Notes under the pieces: generated by a model
What the model was told of the DNA's origin: nothing
Seen by the model: the letters and a program-made list of their open reading frames with translations, nothing else
Databases searched by the model: none
Part shown: positions 7,382 to 14,500 of the stretch, piece after piece
Layout: each line of letters opens with the position of its first letter
Position numbering within the stretch: position 1 is the stretch's first letter
Origin: JBBQWR01 sp038210495
GTDB taxonomy: Bacteria > Planctomycetota > Planctomycetia > Pirellulales > DATAWG01
Direction of reading: 5' to 3'
DNA: 23,482 nt
Assembly (NCBI GenBank): GCA_038210495.1
Contig: JBBQWR010000062.1
Location: 1 to 23,482, forward strand
Program-made: the position numbers and the translations under genes

Positions 7382-7716
7382 GGTGGGCGATGACCTGCGA
7401 GGCAGGCCTCTTGTATTATTGTTTTTTTAAAGAGTAGCAGTATTAGAAGGGAGACGCGGCCAGTTGTCGATTGGGGTTGATCGCGGCGGGCGGAACGAGC
7501 CATTTCGAGGCTGAAAGCGATGTTTCGAGCGGGCGCCAGAGTCTGGAAAACATGTCGACTCGGCGTCGACGCGATGATCGAACTTTGTCGACGAGCGGAG
7601 ACAAAACCGAAGCGGTCGGTCTCGGCTGTCGATGGCTGTTGGCCAGTGGTCGCCCGCCAACAATTAGGCGACACGAATTCCACAGCCGGCGGAGGCTAAA
7701 AACGGCAAGCTCCTTG
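7382..7716. other. dnaA-dnaN intergenic region with phased GTCGAC sites
   Basis: This 335-base spacer has no convincing gene. It contains an AT-rich patch at about 7410-7445 next to dnaN. GTCGAC hexamers lie at 7554, 7565 and 7587, with start-to-start spacings of 11 and 22 bases, that is one and two helical turns. TGTCGA also occurs at 7465 and 7627. I see no perfect TTATNCACA DnaA box. The spacing could mark binding sites of a regulator or initiator, but this is not proven, and an origin here is only a possibility. Confidence 0.5.
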
Positions 7717-8964
7717 TCACGCATGGGCCACCATCGCCCGCAGATCGGCGACCGCGCGGCGCGTCGTGGGGTCGGTTTGCAACCGCGACTCGATGGTCTG
7801 ATAACTGTGCAGCACGGTCGTGTGATCTCGTCCGCCGAAATAGCCGCCGAGTTGCTGAAGACTCTTGCCGGTCAACTGCCGTCCCAGGTACACGGCGACC
7901 GATCGAGCTTGAGCGATGGCTCGCCGTCTCGAGGGTCCGGTGAGTTCGGCCGACCGCAGGCCAAAATATTTTGCCACCAGCGAGGTGATGGTTCGCAAAC
8001 TGGGCCGCAATCGCAATTGACGCTCGTTCAGAAAGCGGCGAACCCGCGGTAGATCGATGGCCGCCGATTCCAATTTGGCTTGCAAGTGCAATTCCACGAT
8101 CGCGCCGGAAAGCTCGGGCGCCGTCACGGCCAACCCGTCGGCAAGGAAGCGGGCGGCGGCCTCGGGCAAATGAATGCGTCGCATGGCCGCGAATCGCTCG
8201 ACCAACGCAAGTCTTGCCGCGGCCGCGGGTGGCGCCAACGCCGCCGTCAATCCGGCCGACAGCCGGCACACGAGCCCGGCGGACAGCGTATCCATTTTCG
8301 CCGGCGCCACGCGAGTTGTGACGACGACTTGGCCGCCGGCGTCGACCACGGCGTCGAGAGTGTGCAGCAGTTCCAGTTGGGCCACGGGACGCGTGGCAAG
8401 CTGAGTCAAATCGTCAAGGATCAGGACCGAAGCCGTGCGGAACTGGTCTCGAAATTGGCCGGTGAGTCGCTGGTCGATCGCCGTCTTCAGCAAATTAGCG
8501 AAGTCCGCGCCGGTGACGTACACGACCGAAACAACGGAAGCGCTGTTGGAAGCGGCGCCCGAGCCGTGCCGCCAATGGGCGGCCAATCCGCGCGCCAAAT
8601 GCGTCTTGCCCACGCCAGGCGGGCCGCAGATGACCAGCGGGTTGTATCCGCCGCCGCCGGGTTGCATGGCGGAGGTCATCGCCACGCCGATAAGCCGATT
8701 CTCCATCCCGGCAATGAACTCGGATTGCAGCCCGTGCATTGCGGTCTCATCGGTCGTGGACATCCTCGCGTTTTCACGGGAGGCGGCCAGCGTCAACCAC
8801 TTGCCAACAGCGGTCGAATGGGTGGAGCCAGGTTCGGTCGGACGCAAGCGGCGGCCCGCCGAGGTTTTGCCATCGCCCGAAGTGTCCATGGCCATTGCCG
8901 AGACGTCGCACTCTCCCAGAGGCAAATTGCCGACTAGAGGGATCGCAAACACGCTATGCGTCAC
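7717..8964 (-). CDS. dnaA: Chromosomal replication initiator DnaA, divergent, without recognisable domain I
   Basis: DnaA binds origin DNA and opens it. From GTG 8964, preceded by AAGGACGGAGCC, the protein has 415 residues. A longer frame to GTG 9066 exists but lacks such a site. The AAA+ region starts near residue 81 (FIAGMENRL) with YNPLVICGPPGVGKTHLARG, Walker A at 114-121. Walker B is LILDDLTQL (D184, D185), and the Arg-finger-like CRLSAGL has R234. Domain IV (from about 322) ends with GGRDHTTVLHS, the DnaA signature at 377-387. The first 80 residues show no domain I pattern. The position before dnaN supports identity as DnaA rather than an Hda-like protein. Confidence 0.88.
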   Translation of the reverse strand: MTHSVFAIPLVGNLPLGECDVSAMAMDTSGDGKTSAGRRLRPTEPGSTHSTAVGKWLTLAASRENARMSTTDETAMHGLQSEFIAGMENRLIGVAMTSAMQPGGGGYNPLVICGPPGVGKTHLARGLAAHWRHGSGAASNSASVVSVVYVTGADFANLLKTAIDQRLTGQFRDQFRTASVLILDDLTQLATRPVAQLELLHTLDAVVDAGGQVVVTTRVAPAKMDTLSAGLVCRLSAGLTAALAPPAAAARLALVERFAAMRRIHLPEAAARFLADGLAVTAPELSGAIVELHLQAKLESAAIDLPRVRRFLNERQLRLRPSLRTITSLVAKYFGLRSAELTGPSRRRAIAQARSVAVYLGRQLTGKSLQQLGGYFGGRDHTTVLHSYQTIESRLQTDPTTRRAVADLRAMVAHA

Positions 8965-9247
8965 GGCTCCGTCCTTATTCCAGTCGACCTGGCGATGAGA
9001 TCGGCGAAGTGTATTTCGGCGCGGCAAAACGAAGCTGGAATTATACCGCGTTGAAGCGTTTCGCACGAGTCGCCAAGGGCTTCTTTTTTTGTCGGGAGAA
9101 GGGCTGCGAAATTAGACCGCGAGCCATGTCCGACGGGCAGCCAGAGTCGCCGATTTCGAGTCGCGACCACTCTCCGGGGCTTCGGCGAGGCGCCTCCAGC
9201 CCTGGCCGCCCGACGCGCCCAGGGCGCCCGACGGAGATTAAACCAAC
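8965..9247. promoter_or_regulatory. Upstream region of dnaA
   Basis: This is the spacer between the dnaA start and the terminator of the neighbouring gene. The ribosome-binding site AAGGACGG lies 5-12 bases before GTG 8964. An imperfect hairpin with CCCTGG and CCAGGG arms is visible at about 9200-9225. No perfect DnaA box, clear -35/-10 pair or further coding frame was recognised. The dnaA promoter should lie here by position, because the terminator to its right isolates it. Confidence 0.45.
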
Positions 9248-9284
9248 AAAAAAAGCGGCGCTGGCCGATTAGGCCAGCGCCGCT
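9248..9284 (-). terminator. Intrinsic terminator of the Cys-rich HEAT protein gene
   Basis: On the minus strand this reads AGCGGCGCTGGCC, a 5-base loop, GGCCAGCGCCGCT, then a run of seven T. The 13-bp stem is perfect (9254-9266 with 9272-9284) and lies 31 bases behind the stop codon at 9316. It also isolates dnaA from upstream transcription. Confidence 0.93.
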
Positions 9285-9315
9285 GTAGTAGACTTCGGTC
9301 TTATGCGAACCGAGC

Positions 9316-11094
9316 TTATCGACCGGCTCGGCGATAGACCACTTCGTCGCCTTGGCTCATCTTCCCGAGCGACAATGTGCCGGCCGGCTGCGCCACCACC
9401 GTGCCGGGGCGCGAGGTGATGACCTCGAGCAGGCCGATTTCGGAGACGCCCAGCAAATACGCATGGTGGGCCGAGATCGCCGTGCCCACGGGCGGTTCGC
9501 TGCCGCGTGCGAATTCGAGCAGCACGCTGCGGCTGCGCGGGTCGAGTTCGACGATTTTGCCGTATACGGCTTGACCCTCGGTGGCCGGCAAATTCGATTC
9601 GGCCATGACCGATGCCGTAGGCGCCGGGGACGCCGGGGACGCGGCCATTGGTACCGGAGTCGTGGCGGTGTTGGCAACGGCCGGCTTGGCGACCGTCGCA
9701 CGGTTGGCCGGGTCGATCTGACTCGAAATCTGCGTGACGGCCATTCGCTTGGTCGCCGGCGCCGAAATGTGGCCGTCGGCTGAGGCGATGAAGTCGGCCG
9801 GAGGCGCCGGTAACAGAGCGTCGGCCACGTCGACCATTTGGTCGTTCGCCGCGCGACCGGTGGCGAGCGAACGGACGGCCGGCATCGGGGCCAGGAAGCT
9901 CGGAGCGCCGCCACGCGGGTCGGCAGCCGGAACGTTCACGATTTGCGGTCGCTGCGCCGCCCGTGGGGCTTCGGTCTTACTGGTTTGCAGCGGGATCCAT
10001 TTGCCGTCGGCCGACTTGACCATCACGGCCGGTTTCTGGGCCATCGCCGGGCCGTGGCTCGGCGCCATGCTCGCCTGAGGAGGCAACGGCAGAGCCGGGG
10101 GGGGCGGCGAAATCGGTCCCGGAACTTCTGGGCGAACCGGAGGCACCGATTCCGGAGTGCGGTCCGGGACTCGCGGGACTTCGATCGGTTTTTCGATCGG
10201 ATTAATGGGCCCCTCGGGGCTCGGGCCTTCGGGTCCGGTTCCAGGGCAGCAGCAATGGAGCGCCTGGTTGACCATCGCCCGAACTCGTTCCGACGGCTCG
10301 AGCCAGCAACCTTTGTCGTCGCGGCCATAGGCCCGCTCGGCCAGTTTCTTGGTCAGCTCTTCGCTGCAGCATCCGCCGCACTTGTTGCAACCGCAACCGG
10401 TGGCTCCGGCGTCGCCGCAGGCGCACTTGGCCTCTTCGCTCGCTTCCTTGAGCTTGCACTGCTTGTGCTTTTCCTCTTTTTTGTCGAGATGGGCACAGTG
10501 CTTTAGCTTATCGAGGCACTTCTTGAGACAGCCGGGGGCGCCGTCGTCTTCGTGCTTGAAACTGTGTTTGCAGGGGTCCCCTTCGTCGGGCTTGTTGACG
10601 CAAGGGGCCGAGTTGTAGCACACCAGATCGACGATCGCCTGGGCCGCCTCGAATCGCACTTCTTCCGTGGGATCTTCGAGCGCGTCGGCCAGGGCGTCGA
10701 TCACGCCCTTATAGCTGCAGCAGCCGATTGTGGCCAGGTACTTGATGGCCTTGACCTTCTGCTGCTTCATGTCCTCTTCCTGTTTGATCTCCGCGGCCTT
10801 CTTGATCGCGGGATTCTGCGATTGCGCGTTCGCCGGATCGCCGATTCGCTTCAGCGGCGGGATTCGTTCATCCGCTGGATTGTTCCCGTTGGCGTTGACG
10901 GTGGCGTCCTCGATTTTGCGGAATCCCTGAGGGACGCCCAGGGCGTGCCACAGCGTGTTACCCGCCACCGGGGTGTCGGCCGGGGTGAAGCCCGGGGGCG
11001 GGGCAGTGAACTGAGCCCGAGCCGTGCCGGCCAAGCCCAGCAGCGCAGCGGCCAGGGCCGCAAATTTTACCGAGTGGCGGAATTCTCGCTTCAT
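9316..11094 (-). CDS. Secreted Cys-rich HEAT-repeat protein
   Basis: The 592-residue protein has a signal peptide (MKREFRHSVKFAALAAALLG, with cleavage likely after TARA-Q near 27). Residues about 112-160 look like HEAT repeats (KAIKYLATIGC, VIDALADALEDPTEEVRFEA). An insert then carries many cysteines: 20 lie between 125 and 283, including GCGCNKCGGCCSEE and LHCCCPG. A second HEAT-like helix pair is interrupted by it (EPSERVRAMVNQALH). A Pro-rich stretch (about 288-345), a low-complexity Ala/Pro/Thr linker and a beta-rich C-terminal domain (about 505-592, GKIVELDPRSRSVLLEF) follow. ATG 11094 has an excellent GGAGGA site. Function is unknown; disulphide-linked envelope structure or metal binding are options. 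Confidence 0.8.
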   Translation of the reverse strand: MKREFRHSVKFAALAAALLGLAGTARAQFTAPPPGFTPADTPVAGNTLWHALGVPQGFRKIEDATVNANGNNPADERIPPLKRIGDPANAQSQNPAIKKAAEIKQEEDMKQQKVKAIKYLATIGCCSYKGVIDALADALEDPTEEVRFEAAQAIVDLVCYNSAPCVNKPDEGDPCKHSFKHEDDGAPGCLKKCLDKLKHCAHLDKKEEKHKQCKLKEASEEAKCACGDAGATGCGCNKCGGCCSEELTKKLAERAYGRDDKGCWLEPSERVRAMVNQALHCCCPGTGPEGPSPEGPINPIEKPIEVPRVPDRTPESVPPVRPEVPGPISPPPPALPLPPQASMAPSHGPAMAQKPAVMVKSADGKWIPLQTSKTEAPRAAQRPQIVNVPAADPRGGAPSFLAPMPAVRSLATGRAANDQMVDVADALLPAPPADFIASADGHISAPATKRMAVTQISSQIDPANRATVAKPAVANTATTPVPMAASPASPAPTASVMAESNLPATEGQAVYGKIVELDPRSRSVLLEFARGSEPPVGTAISAHHAYLLGVSEIGLLEVITSRPGTVVAQPAGTLSLGKMSQGDEVVYRRAGR

Positions 11095-11324
11095 GACGAT
11101 TCCTCCGTGAATACAACGCGGCTAGGCCGCCAGCGGCCCGGTCGCATCCTTCCATCCTTGGAAGGCGAATTACGAATAAGCTAGCTCGGTCGCTTTGGCG
11201 GGGGGCGCCCGTGCGCCTCTCCGTCGAACCCCCACGAGTGCTAGTCCTGGATTACATCGGCCAGCACTCTCGGCATCAGCAGAAATAGGGGAATTGAAGA
11301 AAAAGGGGTCCCGACCGGCAAGGA

Positions 11325-11480
11325 TTACCCATTTTGAAGGGGCGGGCGATCGAGATGGCTCCGAATCGCGCCGCTGTTTTTCCGAACCCGATCCTCGGGG
11401 TCGTTGGGGAGCCAAAAGCCGTACATCGAGAAGATCGAGTGGTAGGCCCGGGGTTGCAGGGGCGCGATGTATGTATGACG
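11325..11480 (-). pseudogene. Remnant of an IS200-like / RAYT transposase
   Basis: The minus-strand frame reads HTYIAPLQPRAYHSIFSMYG and then FWLPNDPEDRVRKNSGAIRS before a stop at 11325. The segment YHxxFSxYGFWLPNDP matches, from memory, the N-terminus of a planctomycete family of Y1/IS200-like REP-associated tyrosine transposases, where NDP is normally followed by RGSWSD. The rest of the transposase, including the catalytic HUH and Tyr motifs, is missing. It is therefore a broken fragment. Its identity rests on one short motif, so it could be a chance match. Confidence 0.5.
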
Positions 11481-11488
11481 AAGAAAAT

Positions 11489-11509
11489 CGCGTCGCGAGC
11501 GAACGCGGC
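11489..11509. repeat. Half copy of the TAGCCGCGTTCGCT palindrome family
   Basis: The 21 bases from 11489 (CGCGTCGCGAGCGAACGCGG then C) are identical to positions 19087-19107, the right arm of copy 2. No matching left arm is close by. It lies next to the RAYT-like remnant, which is notable because RAYT enzymes mobilise palindromic REP units. Confidence 0.8.
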
Positions 11510-11533
11510 GATGGTGATCCAAAGAATAGAATA

Positions 11534-14500
11534 TTAGTCGAGCTCGATTTTCACCGGCATCGGCGCTGGGGCCGGCGGCGCTTCGACGTGGACGCCCAGG
11601 GGGGGCGCCTTGCGGACCTTGTTGGCCGCCTTGCCTTCGGCGATGAGACTGTAGTCGCCCGGATCGACCCCATCGAAGACAAATTTGCCGTTTTGATCCG
11701 AGTAGGCAACTTTGCCGCTGATGTTCGGATTGTTCGGAATGATGGGGCCCTGGACGAGCATCACCTTGGCGCCGGCGACGGCCCGACTATAGAAGACCGT
11801 CCCTTCGACACGCTGAGTCTTGGCGAGGGCCTGCGTGTTGGCCGGCGGCGGAGGGGGCGGCTTGTTCACGGCCAGCTTGAGTTGGATCGGCTCGCTCGCG
11901 TTGCCGACCTTGTCGATCGCGTCGACCCACAGCGGATAGTCGCTGCCGGGCGCGAGGGACTTCAGTTCGTCGGCCGTGAAGCTGATGACGTAGAGATCTT
12001 TCTCAGTGCTCGACGCTCGGGCCTTCTTGGGATTTTTGAGATTTCCCTTGTCTTCGTCTCGCTCGAAGGCCGCCTGGACGAGCTTGATCCCGCTGAGTTC
12101 GTCGGTGGCCTTGACCTTGATTTCCAGCGATTCGCCTTGCGTGGCGACGATTCCGCCGCGATCGACGGGCGTGACCTTCGGCGGCGTGGAATCGAAGATC
12201 GCGGTGACGTCGTCGTGCTTCACCTCTCGCGGATCGACCGCGCCGCGGAGCCGTTCGTCGAGCGCCGCGCGAATCAGCAATCGCTGGTTTTGAAAGCCGC
12301 TGGTGTCGAGCACGGCCGACAGATCGTGGACCGCCGATTTGATTCGGAGCGAGCCCGGCGGCGCCCCGGCGACCATGCGTAGATCCCAATCCCGATCGCG
12401 CTGAAAAACCTGCTCGACGCCGCTCGCCCCGCCATCGACCTTCGGCTGCGGCTCGAGCGTCACGCGAAAGCTGAACAGGCGGTCGGTGGCGCCGGGGGGC
12501 GGCGCATCGGCTTGTAGATCGATTTTCAGCCGATCTTTCTCTTTGTAATAGAGCTCGGATTCCTTCTTGGGCGCCAGAATGGCAATCTCGCGCCAGTTGA
12601 GCACGGTCCGCTCGACGTTGCGGCTCAACGTGCTCAAGGGCACTTCGTAGAAAAACGCCCGCGGATACCCATCGGCCGTGAGATACACGCGAACGCTTTG
12701 CCGCGCGTTGGCCGCCACGTTGGCCTTCAGCCGAGCGGGGCCCGATTGATTCGGCCGAATCGTGGCGCTGGTGATCTTGGCCTGCGAGGCGTGAAAAATC
12801 GAGTCGTCCGGAAGCCACTCGATTCGCGAGCCGGCCGCCGGCAACCGCGCCGGATCGACGCTATCGATATCGATGTGCAGCACGCCGTCCTGCGGGTCGT
12901 AGGTAACTTCGGGCTTCAGATAAGCGGCCGGATGCTGCGGCTGCACGTCGAGGACTAGCGCCTGGCGATCACCCGGCTTGTCGACATCGTCCAGCACGGC
13001 GATCAGATAGCGATCGAACGGGCGGTCGGCGTCATCGCCCAGTGGAGGGGCCGGCTTGGCCGGTGGCGCGGCGTCTTTCGCGGCAGGATCTTTGGCGGGC
13101 GGCGGCGTGGCAGCGACGGCGAAGGGCAAGGGCTGCGTCGCGCCGGCGACGAATTGAATCTCCTGCTCCAGCAGCTTCTCGCAGCCGGGCGGCGGCGGCT
13201 GCGCGAGATCCCAAGAGAACGTCGGTGGCGCGGTCTTCGCGGTTGGCTGCCCGGGGTCTGTTTTCGCCCAGGCATAAAGAGTGTATTTGATTTTCTTGGC
13301 CACGGCTGCGGCGTTGTGCGCGGAAAACTGATACTCGGTTTGGCCCGTCGGAAAAGGCCTGGCGGATAACCGGCAGGTCGCATCCTTGCCGAATGTCGGG
13401 TGGAACGAGACCCAGCCCGACTGGCCGCTGACGGGCGCCGTCTCAGCGCCATCCGGCGAGCTCAGCGTGCCCAATTGGCCGCGAGCGAAGATCTCCAAAA
13501 ATCTCGGCGCGGGCAGAGCCAGTTCGGTTCGCGTGTCGCGCCCCTTGCCGTCGTAATTCCAATGCACTTCAAGCAGCGTCGACTCGCCGCTGTCTTTGAG
13601 CGGCAGCACCTGATATTCAAGCGCCAGGCTCATGTCGCCGACCTTGGCGACTAGATCGTCCACCTGTCCGGGCGGCAGAAGATTGCCCTGCTGATCGAGG
13701 ACCTGGATCAGGTCTTTGTCGTACTTGATTTGCAAATTCACGACGCCCGGCAAACGGCGATTGCCCTCGGGACGCATCGTCCAGAGCAGCTTGCGAGGCT
13801 GAGCCATGCTGAGCTCGATCGGGGCGCCAGCCGGCGAGCCCTCGGGCAGATCGATGACGATCGTCCCCTTGGGCTGTGGCATCGGCACGCCGGCGAACGG
13901 GTTCACCCATTGCGAGCGGCCGAATCGCTGCAACTTCTCGTCGATGGCCGTCGCGTCGCGGGCGTCGGCCAGGCGGATCATCGATTCGGCCGATCGCCAA
14001 GCTTTCCAGGCTCCGGCGCCTTCGCTGCGCATTTTTTCGTCGATGAGCTCCGGAGTCGCCTCGTAGCAATTTCGAAGTTGGCCGCCCAGTTTGCGGCAGG
14101 CGACGCAAAATTCTTCCTCGCGACCGGACGAGGGTTGCCGCACTTCTTGCAGGCTGCCCGTCAAGCCGGCCGAAACGAGATCGCGGTTGACCAGTTGAGC
14201 CAGGGCCACGTCGAGGATCGCCCGATGCTTGATCCGCTCGAGCGTCGTGTCGAGGACCGACTTGGGATGAACGGCGTCGTCCGCCACGGGCTTAAGCGGC
14301 TGATTGGCGGCCAGTCGGACCATCGAATTCATCAGCCCGGCCCGCTGCTTGGCGGTGAGTAGCGGCACGCTCAGCAGATTGAGAGCCCGTTCGGCCGTGC
14401 CTGGGTCGGGGCTGCCCGCCAAGGCATCGACCTGCTCTTGGATCGTTTTGAATAGCCGCCCTTCGACGAGCAGCAGTTGATTGTGCTGGTCGGCCAGATC

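Larger units (their letters stand above)
11095..11533. other. Intergenic region with transposase remnant and repeat half-site
   Basis: This 439-base spacer lies between the Cys-rich protein gene and the giant pseudo-caspase gene. It holds a perfect small palindrome, CCTTCCATCCTTGGAAGG (11148-11165), about 55 bases upstream of the Cys-rich gene and a possible operator. It also holds a RAYT-like coding remnant and a half copy of a dispersed palindrome, both listed separately. No other gene was recognised. Confidence 0.6.

Noticed and set aside
6314..7393. 359-residue open frame on the plus strand opposite dnaN
   Set aside because: Antisense to an unambiguous dnaN, with no recognisable motif or ribosome-binding site.
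8965..9066. Longer start for dnaA at GTG 9066
   Set aside because: The extra 34 residues are basic and unconserved in appearance, and the GTG at 8964 has a good AAGGACGG site.
7382..9247. Chromosomal origin next to dnaA
   Set aside because: No cluster of TTATNCACA-type boxes was found by eye on either strand near dnaA. The phased GTCGAC sites are reported separately, without claiming an origin.
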